From assembly GCA_963677085.2 (NCBI GenBank), contig CAXXFH010000004.1, forward strand, positions 3,968,001-4,032,000: a stretch of DNA of 64,000 nt. Direction: 5' to 3'. Source of the DNA: G963677085 sp963677085. GTDB taxonomy: Bacteria; Planctomycetota; Planctomycetia; Pirellulales; Thermoguttaceae. Below the pieces are notes generated by a model. It saw only the letters and a program-made list of their open reading frames with translations. It was not told where the DNA came from and ran no database searches. Both the position numbers and the translations under genes were made by a program. This document shows positions 34,142-43,127 of this stretch, one piece after another (position 1 is the stretch's first letter; every line of letters begins with the position of its first letter).

Positions 34142-35590
34142 TCAATCGAGGCCCCAGCTATGGAGATAGGCCTGTTTCTGGGCCTCGGTCCCGTGGCTTT
34201 CCGTGATCTTCCGCCACTCGTCGGCCGCTTGGGTGAGGGCCTCGGTGGGGGGTTGCTCGCCGGCGACGGCGCGATGCACGGCCGCGTCGAGGGCGGCCAA
34301 GTATTCGGCCCGGCCGGGGATCCGCGGTGCCATGAGCCAAAGTTCCCCGGAAAGCGTTGCATGGGTAAGCGCGCCGTAGTCGACGGACGTGCCCAGCGGC
34401 ATGGGTTGTTCTGTCCACATCTGCGGGGCACTCAACTGCGATGTGCGGTAAAGCGTGGTGGCCGGGCTGATGCTGCACAACTGAGGACTGATCAACTTGC
34501 CGGAAAGCCAAAGCAGCAGTTGGAACGAGGCTTCCGGATTGGTCGACGCGGAATTGACCACACCCAATCGTCCGGCCGACGACAGCAGCGGGATGTGCCG
34601 CGGTTCGTCGTCCACGCGGGGTTCCCACTCGTTTGTGCCTATATCGTAGACCTGCTCCGAGCCGGGCAATGCGACGAGGTCTAAGTCCAGGTCCTCGATC
34701 GGAGTGCCGGTGAGGCCGTTTTTCGAGGCGCTGGGCCATGTCAGGGCCATGCCGCAACGCCCCTGCCAGAAGGCCGAACGTACCTGATCGGGATCGGCTT
34801 GAAGCTGGTCTTTCGCACCATGCTTGGCCGCGGCGACGAGTTCTTCCAACGCCCTGACAAACGGTGGTCCGGCCACCAGCGGCTCCATCGTTTCGATGTC
34901 GAACAGCGTCGAGTAGTTTTCGCGGCTGCGGGCGTAGGGGGCTGCTCGGGCGAGCAGTGTCAGCCCTGCCCAGCCGGGGCCTAACGGTTCGGCCACGGCC
35001 GACCAATTTTCGGCGTCGACATTGGGGGCATCGCCCAGGTTTTTGGGGTTGGCCAGCAACTCGGCCAATTCGAGATACTGTTTCCAGGTCTTAGGCGGTT
35101 GGCGCTGGAGTTTTTCCAGCAAGTCGGCCCGATAGTAACAGACCAGGACCGGCGAACCGAAGGGAACGGCCATTGTCTCACCGGCCCAGGCGGCCTCGCG
35201 GAGTTTGACCAACTCGAAAATCTCACCCCAGCCGCCGGCGTTTTGGCCGATAAGCTTTTCCGGCATCTTCACGATGCGTTCGTTCTCGGCCAAGGTTCCC
35301 AAGAGACCGGCCGGACAGATCACAGCGTCGGACGGGGGCTTGACTCCGTCGAGGTATTGCTGGCTATCGAGCGTGGTTACCGAGAACTGCGAGCCGCTTT
35401 GGGCCGTCCATTCGCCCTGCAATCCGGCGGCCACCTCGGCCATGGCCGGGTCGTCGACAATGGTTAGCGTGAGCTCGACGCCCGTCAGCGGCGGCCCGGC
35501 CAGCGCGTTTGGCATCTTTTTTTGGTGCGTGTCACACCCCAAAAGCCCCAGTGCCACGCAAGCGGTCAGCAGCCAGCAACATTTTTGCAT
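34142..35590 (-). CDS. Extracellular solute-binding lipoprotein (ABC sugar type)
   Basis: 482-residue lipoprotein. The signal peptide ends in the lipobox LGLLGC, so Cys19 or its neighbour should be lipidated. The mature protein reads like a family 1 (MalE-like) substrate-binding protein: TLTIVDDPAMAEVAAGL near the start, PFGSPVLVCYYRADLLEKL, WKQYLELAELL, SAFWQGRCGMALTWPS and a C-terminal helical lobe ending EAQKQAYLHSWG. Such proteins hand sugars to an ABC permease, but no permease or ATPase gene is adjacent. A related use as a free sugar-binding lipoprotein is possible. Confidence 0.8.
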   Translation of the reverse strand: MQKCCWLLTACVALGLLGCDTHQKKMPNALAGPPLTGVELTLTIVDDPAMAEVAAGLQGEWTAQSGSQFSVTTLDSQQYLDGVKPPSDAVICPAGLLGTLAENERIVKMPEKLIGQNAGGWGEIFELVKLREAAWAGETMAVPFGSPVLVCYYRADLLEKLQRQPPKTWKQYLELAELLANPKNLGDAPNVDAENWSAVAEPLGPGWAGLTLLARAAPYARSRENYSTLFDIETMEPLVAGPPFVRALEELVAAAKHGAKDQLQADPDQVRSAFWQGRCGMALTWPSASKNGLTGTPIEDLDLDLVALPGSEQVYDIGTNEWEPRVDDEPRHIPLLSSAGRLGVVNSASTNPEASFQLLLWLSGKLISPQLCSISPATTLYRTSQLSAPQMWTEQPMPLGTSVDYGALTHATLSGELWLMAPRIPGRAEYLAALDAAVHRAVAGEQPPTEALTQAADEWRKITESHGTEAQKQAYLHSWGLD

Positions 35591-35685
35591 CTTTGCAGCC
35601 TATTTTTTACGGGTACTGATAGCGTCAGTACGCGTGTTTTTCGATTTGGTTCGCCCCTAAACTGAAAACGATTCTGACGGTCGCA

Positions 35686-35851
35686 GCCGCAGATGGACGC
35701 AAATAAACGCAGATAGAGGGGGGACTGGCATCGAACGGCCCAACTGGTGCGATAAGCTTTCCGAGGCGATGTCTCCCTGGCGCGTTGCGCCGGGTGCCCT
35801 ACGTTTCCAAGTTATTTTCTTGATCTGCGTCTGTCTGCGTTCATCCGCGGC
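35686..35851. repeat. Imperfect inverted repeat pair
   Basis: Left arm GCCGCAGATGGACGC followed by AAATAAACGCAGATA (35686-35715). The right arm (35822-35851), read in reverse complement, is GCCGCGGATGAACGC followed by AGACAGACGCAGATC. The arms are about 105 bases apart. They contain internal GACGCA/AACGCA repeats. The gap 35591-36083 holds no gene; the long open frame reaching into it is only an upstream extension of xylB. Confidence 0.7.
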
Positions 35852-36083
35852 TTTCTTCTGTTTTCCGTTTGAGTTACGTAGGCACGCGGAAACCGTTTCA
35901 TTTCACTATCGTATCCTGAGGTCGGACTACTGTAGGGCACGCGGGGTCGACGGTCAATCCGCGGCACCCCGCCCGGTTGCCCCGCTACCGGGCGATGCGT
36001 TACAATCCGACAACTTACTTGGCAATCACTTATTGCGATCCTGTAGCGATTTTGCAGCCCCCAGTATGAAGGATACAAACACG

Positions 36084-37622
36084 ATGAGCGTTTTCCTGGG
36101 CATCGACATCGGCACGTCCGGCACCAAAACCTTGGCGATCGACGCCTCGGGCAAGATCCTGGCCGACGCCATGGTGACCTACCCCTGCTATGTTCCCAAA
36201 CCGTTGTGGAGCGAACAAGACCCGGAAGACTGGTGGCAAGCCACGATCAAATCGGTACGTCAAGTGGTCAAGGCGGCCAAACTCAAGCCGGCCGAGGTCA
36301 AGGGTATTGGGCTTTCGGGCCAGATGCACGGCTCCGTGTTTCTCGACAAAAACGACAAGGTCGTCCGCCGAGCCATTCTTTGGAACGATCAACGCACGGC
36401 CGCCGAGTGCGACGAAATCGAACAACGAGCCGGAGGACGCAAAAAGCTCATTCGCATGGTTGCTAACCCAGCGCTAACGGGGTTCACCGCCCCGAAAATC
36501 CTCTGGCTGCGAAACCACGAGCCGAAACACTTCGAGAAAACCTGCAAGGTCCTGTTGCCGAAAGACGAGATTCGCCGCCGTTTGACCGGTGAGTACGCCA
36601 CGGAGGTCAGCGATGCCAGTGGGATGCTTCTGCTGGATGTGGCCAAGCGACGTTGGTCGAAGAAGTTGCTTTCGGCGTTGGAATTGGACATCGATCTATT
36701 GGCCACGTGCTACGAGTCGGAAGATGTAACCGGACGGCTCACGCCCGAGGTGGCCAAGACGCTCGGGCTGACCACCGACTGTGTTGTGGTGGGTGGGGCC
36801 GGCGACTGTGCGGCGGGGGCCGTGGGCAATGGGATCGTCAACCGTGGCGTGCTTTCTACCTCGATCGGAACTTCAGGTGTGATGTTCGTCCACAGCGACG
36901 AAGTGAAAATCGATCCCGAGGGCCGGGTACACACCTTCTGCCACGCCGTGCGCGACAAATGGCACATGATGGGCGTGAACCTTTCGGCCGGTGGGTCGTT
37001 GCAATGGTTCCGCAACGCGCTCTGTCAGGCCGAAGTGGCTGCCGCGAAACGAAAAAAGACCGAGATCTACGACCTGCTCACTACCGAAGCCCAAGAGGCA
37101 CCGGTCGGAAGTCAGGGGTTGTTCTTCTTGCCTTATCTGTCGGGCGAACGCACGCCGCACGCCGACCCGGATGCCCGGGGAAGCTTCGTCGGACTCACGT
37201 TGGCTCACGCCCGGGGCGACATGATCCGCGCAGTCATGGAAGGCGTGACTTACTCGATGCGCGACAGCCTGGCGATCTTCGAGGAGTTGGGCGTGCCGGT
37301 ACGGCAGATCCGTGCCTCGGGCGGTGGCTCGCGAAGTCCTTTCTGGCGGCAAGTCCAGGCCGACATCTTCGGGCGCAAAGTGGTGACAATCAACACCGAA
37401 GAAGGTCCGGCCTACGGCGTGGCCCTACTGGCCGCGGTCGGGGCGGGCGAGTTCAAAGATATTCGCGAAGCCTGCGCAGCCACGATCCAAGTGGTTCAAG
37501 AGACCACGCCTGTGGCCAAGGCCCGACGTTATTACGACCAGGCATTCCCGATCTACCAGCAACTCTATCGCTCGCTGAAAGACGACTTCAAAAGCATCGC
37601 TGCGTTGGAGAATCACCGGTAG
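36084..37622 (+). CDS. xylB: Xylulokinase
   Basis: 512-residue FGGY-family sugar kinase. The start at 36084 (MSVFLGIDIG) has AAGGA upstream and is preferred over 36066. Phosphate-1 motif GIDIGTSGTKT is followed by GLSGQMHGSVFLD, characteristic of xylulokinases. WNDQRT, GAGDCAAGAVGNG (catalytic Asp), GTSGVMF, GGGSRSPFWRQVQADIF and GPAYGVALLA are also present. It phosphorylates D-xylulose to xylulose-5-phosphate. No xylose isomerase is adjacent. The gene is flanked by repeat-rich gaps and probably transcribed alone. Confidence 0.93.
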   Translation: MSVFLGIDIGTSGTKTLAIDASGKILADAMVTYPCYVPKPLWSEQDPEDWWQATIKSVRQVVKAAKLKPAEVKGIGLSGQMHGSVFLDKNDKVVRRAILWNDQRTAAECDEIEQRAGGRKKLIRMVANPALTGFTAPKILWLRNHEPKHFEKTCKVLLPKDEIRRRLTGEYATEVSDASGMLLLDVAKRRWSKKLLSALELDIDLLATCYESEDVTGRLTPEVAKTLGLTTDCVVVGGAGDCAAGAVGNGIVNRGVLSTSIGTSGVMFVHSDEVKIDPEGRVHTFCHAVRDKWHMMGVNLSAGGSLQWFRNALCQAEVAAAKRKKTEIYDLLTTEAQEAPVGSQGLFFLPYLSGERTPHADPDARGSFVGLTLAHARGDMIRAVMEGVTYSMRDSLAIFEELGVPVRQIRASGGGSRSPFWRQVQADIFGRKVVTINTEEGPAYGVALLAAVGAGEFKDIREACAATIQVVQETTPVAKARRYYDQAFPIYQQLYRSLKDDFKSIAALENHR

Positions 37623-37649
37623 AAGAGTGGCGACTGGGGGCTGGTGCCG

Positions 37650-37765
37650 TAGGCTATGCTTCAGCATGGCATCCAATGGCGCGACCAACGGTCGTGGTTT
37701 TTTGAAAACGCCGCCGGGACAGCTCTTGCCACTAGCCTCTGCCCTGCCATGCGGAAGCATAGCCT
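37650..37765. repeat. Family D palindromic pieces
   Basis: GTAGGCTATGCTTCAGCATG (about 37650) and ATGCGGAAGCATAGCCTAC (about 37747), two opposed copies of the motif also found at 26.98 and 63.56 kb. Confidence 0.65.
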
Positions 37766-37780
37766 ACTTTGGCGTTCCTC

Positions 37781-39418
37781 ATGTTAGATACACCCAGCCA
37801 ACCCGAACCCTCATTGCCATGGCGTATGGTCTGCGCCGAGGTCGCGTTGGTTTTCTTGGTGTTCTTCATCCAAGGCGCCTCGCCGGTGCCGGAGGTCAAC
37901 GAGCCGAATTACCTGTGCAAGGCTCTGCACTATTGGAACCCCAGTTGGTGTCACGGTGACTTTTTTCTGGAGTCGGCCGACAGCCATACGGTTTTCTACT
38001 TCACCTTCGGTTGGTTGGCTCTTTGGCTGAGCCCCTTGGTCCTGGCCTGGTTCGGAAGACTGCTCACCTGGGCATTGCTCGCTTGGGCCTGGCAACGACT
38101 CAGCTACGTGTTGATTCCGCGGTGTTGGATGTCGGTGCTTACCGCGGGGCTTTGGGTATGCCTGATAGAAACGAACCACATGGCCGGCGAGTGGGTCATC
38201 GGGGGTGTCGAGGCCAAGGGATTCGCCTACGTGTTGGTGTTGCTGGGTTTAGAGGCGCTGGCCCGGGCTCGATGGAACCGTATGTTCATCCTTTTTGGCG
38301 CGGCGGCGGCGTTTCATGTGTTGATTGGTGGTTGGTCGGTGGTGGCTGGCGGGGTGGCCTGGCTGTGTGCAGGCGAATCGCGACCGTCGGTCCGTTCACT
38401 TTTGCCGGGACTGATCGTGGGCGGATTGCTCTCGTTGCCGGGTTTGTTGCCGACGTTGATGCTCAACTCGGGCACCGACCGGGCGGTTGTTGCTCAGGCC
38501 CATCAGCTTTACGTTTACACGCGACTCCCGCACCATCTCAACGTCGCACAGATCCCGGCCGTTTTCATTCGCCGGTTCGTTATTCTGACGATCTTCTGGG
38601 CGGCCATCGTTTGGGCCACTTCGGCCGGCGAACGACTTCGCCGGATCCACACCTTCGTGTTGGGGACCGTCGTCCTCGCGCTGATCGGCGGCGCGATGTC
38701 GGCGTTAAGTCTGATCGAAAAAGACTGGGCGGCCGTCTGGTTGCGGTTCTATTGGTTCCGGCTCAGCGACGCGATGGTGCCATTGGGTGTTGCGATGGCG
38801 GTGGGGTGGTTTGCCGTAGAGCAGTTGAAATCGCCGTCGTGGGTGGGGCGGGTTTGGCTGGGGTTAGTCATCGCGGTGGTGGCCATACATGTGGGTAGTC
38901 ATGCCGTCGAACGGGTTGTGCCCGTGCCTCCGCCCGGCTTTCGATTGGTGCATCGTTGGGCCTCGCCAGCCGAAGACTACGTCGCTTGGCGCAAGGCGTG
39001 CGACTGGATTGCCAACTCGGGTAAGATCCCGGCCGACGCCCGATTTCTGACGCCGCGGATGGCGCAAACCTTCAAGTGGTACGCCCAACGCCCGGAGGTG
39101 GTCAATTGGAAGGAGTTGCCGCAGGACGCGGAGGCGATCGTCGAGTGGTGGCAACGCTTGCTCGACATTCACAGCACGGGCAGTGGGAATCCTCGCGAGT
39201 TCTGGTTCTCGGCACTGTCTTTACGGTCCCCCCGGCAGTTGCAAGAATTAGGGCAACGTTACGATGCCCAGTATGTGATCACCGCCGCTCGCCCACGCTT
39301 GGACTTGCCCGAGGTATATCGCAATCGGGTGTATGCTGTTTATCGTCTGACGCCGCCGAGTGTTCGGGCAAAGGAGGCAAATGGAGTTTTGCCGCAGTCC
39401 ATGGATGAGGCGTCATGA
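37781..39418 (+). CDS. Polytopic membrane protein (DUF6798-like C-terminus)
   Basis: 545-residue membrane protein with about ten TM helices in the first 380 residues and a soluble C-terminal domain (about 390-535: RWASPAEDYVAWRKACDWI, ARFLTPRMAQTFKWYAQRP, YDAQYVITAARPRL). The plan of many helices followed by an extracytoplasmic tail resembles GT39/PMT-like glycosyltransferases, and the tail is like the planctomycete DUF6798, though I cannot confirm that. Near the N-terminus, PEVNEPNYLCKALHYWNP is in the position of the first loop that carries acidic residues in PMT enzymes. Stop overlaps the next gene by ATGA. Confidence 0.7.
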   Translation: MLDTPSQPEPSLPWRMVCAEVALVFLVFFIQGASPVPEVNEPNYLCKALHYWNPSWCHGDFFLESADSHTVFYFTFGWLALWLSPLVLAWFGRLLTWALLAWAWQRLSYVLIPRCWMSVLTAGLWVCLIETNHMAGEWVIGGVEAKGFAYVLVLLGLEALARARWNRMFILFGAAAAFHVLIGGWSVVAGGVAWLCAGESRPSVRSLLPGLIVGGLLSLPGLLPTLMLNSGTDRAVVAQAHQLYVYTRLPHHLNVAQIPAVFIRRFVILTIFWAAIVWATSAGERLRRIHTFVLGTVVLALIGGAMSALSLIEKDWAAVWLRFYWFRLSDAMVPLGVAMAVGWFAVEQLKSPSWVGRVWLGLVIAVVAIHVGSHAVERVVPVPPPGFRLVHRWASPAEDYVAWRKACDWIANSGKIPADARFLTPRMAQTFKWYAQRPEVVNWKELPQDAEAIVEWWQRLLDIHSTGSGNPREFWFSALSLRSPRQLQELGQRYDAQYVITAARPRLDLPEVYRNRVYAVYRLTPPSVRAKEANGVLPQSMDEAS

Positions 39419-40062
39419 ATCGTGAACTTCCCGAATTGTTGGCGGTGCGACTGCGCGAGCCCCTACCCGACCCGAGGATCGATACCCGATTTCAGCCGCG
39501 TCCGGCCCACTGGCGTCACTACGATGCGCCCCCAGCAGATGCCCGGCAGGCGGCCGTCTTGGTCTTGCTCTATCCACGCGACGAGCAGTGGTACGTGCCG
39601 TTGACGTTGCGCCCGAGTCATTTGCCCGACCACGCTGGCCAGGTGAGCCTGCCGGGGGGAGCACTGGAAGACGACGAAACGAGTTGCGCGGCCGCGGTGC
39701 GCGAGTTCCACGAGGAGTTGGGCGCCGACGGTTTGCCGTTGAGGATGCTCGGGCAACTGACCCCCTTATATGTTCAGGCGAGCAACTTCGTGGTCACGCC
39801 TTGGGTGGCTAGCACCGAGATTCAACCTCATTGGCGGCCCAGTCCGATGGAGGTCGCCGAGTTGCTCGAAGTTCCCCTAGCTCATCTACTCGACCCGGCC
39901 TGTCTTGGCAGCCATCGTCGATCGTATCGAGGCGAGGTCTATACGGCCCCGCATTTCGTTTGGCAGTCGCACCAAATCTGGGGGGCAACGTGTTTGGTGT
40001 TGGGGGAACTCGTGCATCTGGTGGAAGTGGTGGTCGGAAAGCGAAACGCTGAGAGCGGGTAG
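39415..40062 (+). CDS. NUDIX hydrolase, CoA pyrophosphatase type
   Basis: 215-residue NUDIX protein. The box is GALEDDETSCAAAVREFHEE, matching GX5EX7REUXEE. It is preceded by LRPSHLPDHAGQVSLPGG, the extra motif that marks the CoA/acyl-CoA pyrophosphatase (NudL, UPF0035) subgroup. The C-terminal region carries YRGEVYTAPHFVWQSHQIWG, also typical. It should cleave CoA or its oxidised forms into phosphopantetheine and 3',5'-ADP. It is coupled to the upstream membrane gene through an ATGA overlap. Confidence 0.88.
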   Translation: MNRELPELLAVRLREPLPDPRIDTRFQPRPAHWRHYDAPPADARQAAVLVLLYPRDEQWYVPLTLRPSHLPDHAGQVSLPGGALEDDETSCAAAVREFHEELGADGLPLRMLGQLTPLYVQASNFVVTPWVASTEIQPHWRPSPMEVAELLEVPLAHLLDPACLGSHRRSYRGEVYTAPHFVWQSHQIWGATCLVLGELVHLVEVVVGKRNAESG

Positions 40063-40169
40063 TCCCGATAGCTCTGCTATCGGGGCGGCGCAGCCGCACG
40101 AGGCATAGCAAACACGTTGACACCTCTTGTGCCTTCGGCACCCCGATAGCAGAGCTATCGGGGCTACCC
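40057..40169. repeat. Double-palindrome inverted element
   Basis: Two self-complementary arms, CCCGATAGC-TCT-GCTATCGGG (40064-40084) and CCCCGATAGC-AGA-GCTATCGGGG (40141-40163), lie in opposite orientation, with GGGTAG and CTACCC at the outer ends. The interior has GGCGGCGCAGCCGCACG. The left end overlaps the NUDIX stop codon. A tract of CAAATCCCAAATCCCAAATC follows (about 40176-40196). The -10-like TATACT (about 40229) before the next gene may be its promoter. Confidence 0.8.
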
Positions 40170-40288
40170 GTTGTTCAAATCCCAAATCCCAAATCCGAAG
40201 TCCCTAGCCTCTAGCCCCTTGTGTCCGTTATACTCCCACGTTCACCGCTTGGCGTTCGTGTTGTTCGTTTTTAGGAAAGCGATCTCCG

Positions 40289-40975
40289 ATGGAAAAATCC
40301 GTGCCACGTGCCGTTGTCTTTGACATGGATGGCCTGATGTTCAACTCGGAAGACATCTACACGATGGTGGGTACCGAGTTGATGGGGCGGCGAGGGCACG
40401 AGTTTACGCCCGAACTGAAACGGGCGATGATGGGACTTCCCCCGCAACGGGCGTTCGAAACGATGATCGAATGGTACGATCTCGACGATGACTGGGAAGC
40501 GATGGGCGAAGAGTCGAATGCCATTTTCGCGGCCCTGGTCGAAGACCATCTGGACACGATGCCAGGTTTGCTCGCATTGCTCGATGCCCTGGAAGCGGAC
40601 AAGCGCCCTAAGGCGATCGCTACCAGCAGTGTCCGCGAGTTGGCCGAAGCCTGTTTGTCGCAGTTCGATTTGCTATCGCGGTTTTCTTTTGTCCTTACCG
40701 CGGAAGACATCACCCACGGCAAACCGCATCCCGAAATCTATCTCACGGCTGCCGCACGGCTTGGGCTCATGGCCCACGATCTGCTCGTGTTGGAAGATAG
40801 CCATAACGGGTGTTGCGCTGCCGCCGCTGCTGGGGCCTTCACGGTGGCCGTTCCAGGCGATCACAGCCGGGACCATGATTTCAGCATGGCCGACCTGGTG
40901 GTCGACGGTCTTCACGACGATCGCTTGTATGCCGTGTTGGGAATCGCCGCCGACGCCAACCGCAACGAATGCTAG
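40289..40975 (+). CDS. HAD-superfamily phosphatase (beta-phosphoglucomutase-like)
   Basis: 228-residue haloacid-dehalogenase-like hydrolase. Motif I is FDMDGLMFNSE (both Asp present), motif II ATSS, motif III HGKPHPEIY (Lys) and motif IV LVLEDSHNG. A helical cap lies between residues about 18 and 85. Members act on small sugar phosphates as phosphatases or as beta-phosphoglucomutases. All catalytic residues are intact, in contrast with the second HAD-like gene at 42.3 kb. Confidence 0.88.
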   Translation: MEKSVPRAVVFDMDGLMFNSEDIYTMVGTELMGRRGHEFTPELKRAMMGLPPQRAFETMIEWYDLDDDWEAMGEESNAIFAALVEDHLDTMPGLLALLDALEADKRPKAIATSSVRELAEACLSQFDLLSRFSFVLTAEDITHGKPHPEIYLTAAARLGLMAHDLLVLEDSHNGCCAAAAAGAFTVAVPGDHSRDHDFSMADLVVDGLHDDRLYAVLGIAADANRNEC

Positions 40976-41150
40976 CTGCACAAGTAGTGTTGTGTTGAAT
41001 CGAAGCATCGAATGCACCTCTCGTTCCCAGGCAAAGCATTCTGTCGTGGGGTTCATGAAATCTTCGTTCCTATTGACCATGACACACTTGGTCTGCTACA
41101 TTATTGGCGTTGTATTCGGCTTTCGCTGAGGCTAGTTTCGATCTTGGAGC

Positions 41151-41245
41151 GGCAGGGCCGCCAGCCGAACGGTGTTGCCGCACCCTTACCAGGAACCCGC
41201 TCCCGAAGGTCGCTAATCTTTGAGATAAACTTCACAATCCTTGCC
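41151..41245 (-). repeat. Dispersed family A element, copy A5
   Basis: Inverted copy: GGCAGGGCCGCCAGCCGAAC, GGTGTTGCCGCACCC, GGAACCCGCTCCCGAAGGTC and GCTAATCTTTGAGATAAACT. It lies 57 bases before the SpsF-like start. The remaining gap (40976-41301) holds a degenerate family C piece near 41025 and no gene. Confidence 0.75.
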
Positions 41246-41301
41246 AATAGTTGCACAGGTTTGTGTTACGGAAGTGCCAAAACGGATTGAGGGCAAGCCG
41301 G

Positions 41302-42051
41302 ATGTTACGAACATTAGGAGTGGTGCAGGCCTGTTTCACGTCGCAGCAGTTTCGTCGAATCGCCAGTCGGCGGTTGGGCGGTAAGTCGGTTTTGGAGTGG
41401 GTTGTGCGACGTGTGACCGACAGCATGCGGCTGGACGGGGTGATTGTCGTGGCCTGCGACGCTGTGGAACATCGCTTCATCAGCGATCTGGTGCCGCTTG
41501 ATATTCCGGTCTTTGCCGGCTCTCATGCCGACCCATTGAAACGTTTCTCCCGCGCCCTGGAAGAGTACCCGGCCGAGGCCGTGGTGCGCATTCGTGGCGA
41601 CAATCCGCTGATTGATCCCGGGTTGATCGACCAATTGATCACGACGGCCGATGCCCATCCTCAGTGCGACTATGTGAGCTATTGCCTGCGGGATGGACGG
41701 CCTGCGATTTTGTCTCCGGTGGGTATCTATGCCGAGTGGTTCCGCACAAGCGCGCTGCATAAGGCTGCCCGCGTGGCCAAACGTCCCGCCGACCGCGAGG
41801 GAGTCACGAGATACATCTACTCCCATCCGGAGAAGTTCACGATTCGTTTGATACCGGCTCCTCTGGCCATCGACCGCGACGACGTGCGTCTGTCGGTGTC
41901 TAACCAGGAAGATTGGGAGCACGTTCAGGCGATTTACGAGGCGCTCGGACCGGAAGCTATCGACTGGCAAGGGATTGCCCACCTGTTGGATCACCAGCCT
42001 GCGTTGCGCCAACGCATGGCGGCTCTTAACCGCAGCGAGAGCAGCGTGTAG
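41302..42051 (+). CDS. SpsF-like nucleotidyltransferase
   Basis: 249-residue protein of the SpsF/CMP-KDO-synthetase-like fold. The ATG at 41302 opens directly into the first strand (LGVVQACF). The usual start motif QARMGSTRLPGK is modified here to QACFTSQQFRRIASRRLGGK, with extra residues, but keeps basic residues for binding the nucleotide. RGDNPLIDPGLID supplies the metal-binding Asp. SpsF-type proteins activate or transfer sugars with CTP for spore coats and capsules. As first gene of the glycan cluster it could make a CDP- or CMP-activated unit. The modified motif makes the nucleotide uncertain. Confidence 0.8.
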   Translation: MLRTLGVVQACFTSQQFRRIASRRLGGKSVLEWVVRRVTDSMRLDGVIVVACDAVEHRFISDLVPLDIPVFAGSHADPLKRFSRALEEYPAEAVVRIRGDNPLIDPGLIDQLITTADAHPQCDYVSYCLRDGRPAILSPVGIYAEWFRTSALHKAARVAKRPADREGVTRYIYSHPEKFTIRLIPAPLAIDRDDVRLSVSNQEDWEHVQAIYEALGPEAIDWQGIAHLLDHQPALRQRMAALNRSESSV

Positions 42052-42310
42052 GCGTGGTGGTCGAACGACCTCGAAAGGACTCGAGACGCGATGAGCAGGA
42101 TGCTCACTCGGTTTGATCGGCGGTATGCCGAAGTTCTCGGTGCGCCCTGTCTTTCGGGGTTAGCGATCGTTGCGTTGCGGCTGTGCAATGGTCGAACTCA
42201 TGCATCTTTTGCGCTGTGTCCCCGTCAATTGTCCGCGCCGCGGTGTTGTGTGCCTGCTAAGGCGACACCGCTTGGCTCGCGGTTCTCCTATTCGCCAAAG
42301 GCTTGAAGCG

Positions 42311-43081
42311 ATGAACGTCTATCCGCGTTCCACTTCGTCCGCCCCAAGGGCGATGGTCAATCCGTCTGATGACACTTCGAACTGCGTTCTTTCCCGGCCG
42401 GTTCGAGGGCTGATGTTCGATATGTGCAATATTCTCTACGACAACACCGTTTGGCGCCGCTGGCTGTTGAAGGTGTTGTCGCGTATCGGTGTGCATACGA
42501 GTTATCGGATGCTGTTTCGCGTGTGGGATCGGGATTACCTCGCGGCGGTTCATCGCGGGGAGATTTCGTTTCCGCAGGCATTCGAGTCGTTTCTGACCTC
42601 GATCGGGCTGTCTCGCGGCCAGATCGACGAAGTTAAAGGGGCTTGCCAGTCGCAGCGTCGCGAGTTCGAAGCCACGGTTCGCCCCTTGCCCGGCGTGAAA
42701 AACACCTTGATGCGATTGCAGTCCTCGGGGCTCGTGTTGGGGGCCGTGGGTAATTCGCTCTACGACGCGGCCGCCTTGCGGCAACGCCTGATCCGCTTCG
42801 GCATGGAGCGACGTTTTACCGCGGTGATTTCCTCGATCGACCTGCGCAGCACGATGCCGGAAGCTGTCTGTTATACGACGGTAGCCGGTCAGATGGGGTT
42901 GCCATTGGGGGAAATCGCCTTCGTGGGGCACGATGCGGCCGAGTTGGCGGGTGCCCGGGCACTGGGGATGCAGACGCTCGCCTTCAACTACGATCCCGAC
43001 GCCGAAGCCGATGTGTTTTTGGGACGTTTCGACGAATTGCTCAGCGCCGTTGTCGTGTTGAAGACGCCGCTTGCCGCCTGA
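42311..43081 (+). CDS. HAD-like protein with degenerate catalytic motifs
   Basis: 256-residue protein with the HAD hydrolase fold but altered active site. Motif I reads LMFDMCNIL: the nucleophile Asp37 is present but the second Asp, the general acid, is Cys39. Motif III, normally a Lys before Pro, reads RSTMPEAVCY. Motif IV reads FVGHDAAELAGA, with His in place of the first metal Asp. Motif II is close to normal (AVGNS). Start ATG at 42311 is chosen because the upstream frame has no protein-like character. It sits between the SpsF-like and capsule-type genes and is probably a non-catalytic or retuned member. Confidence 0.75.
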   Translation: MNVYPRSTSSAPRAMVNPSDDTSNCVLSRPVRGLMFDMCNILYDNTVWRRWLLKVLSRIGVHTSYRMLFRVWDRDYLAAVHRGEISFPQAFESFLTSIGLSRGQIDEVKGACQSQRREFEATVRPLPGVKNTLMRLQSSGLVLGAVGNSLYDAAALRQRLIRFGMERRFTAVISSIDLRSTMPEAVCYTTVAGQMGLPLGEIAFVGHDAAELAGARALGMQTLAFNYDPDAEADVFLGRFDELLSAVVVLKTPLAA

Positions 43082-43127
43082 TGGTTTCGCCCGAAAACAT
43101 GCAATCCACGAACACTACGATTTGGCC

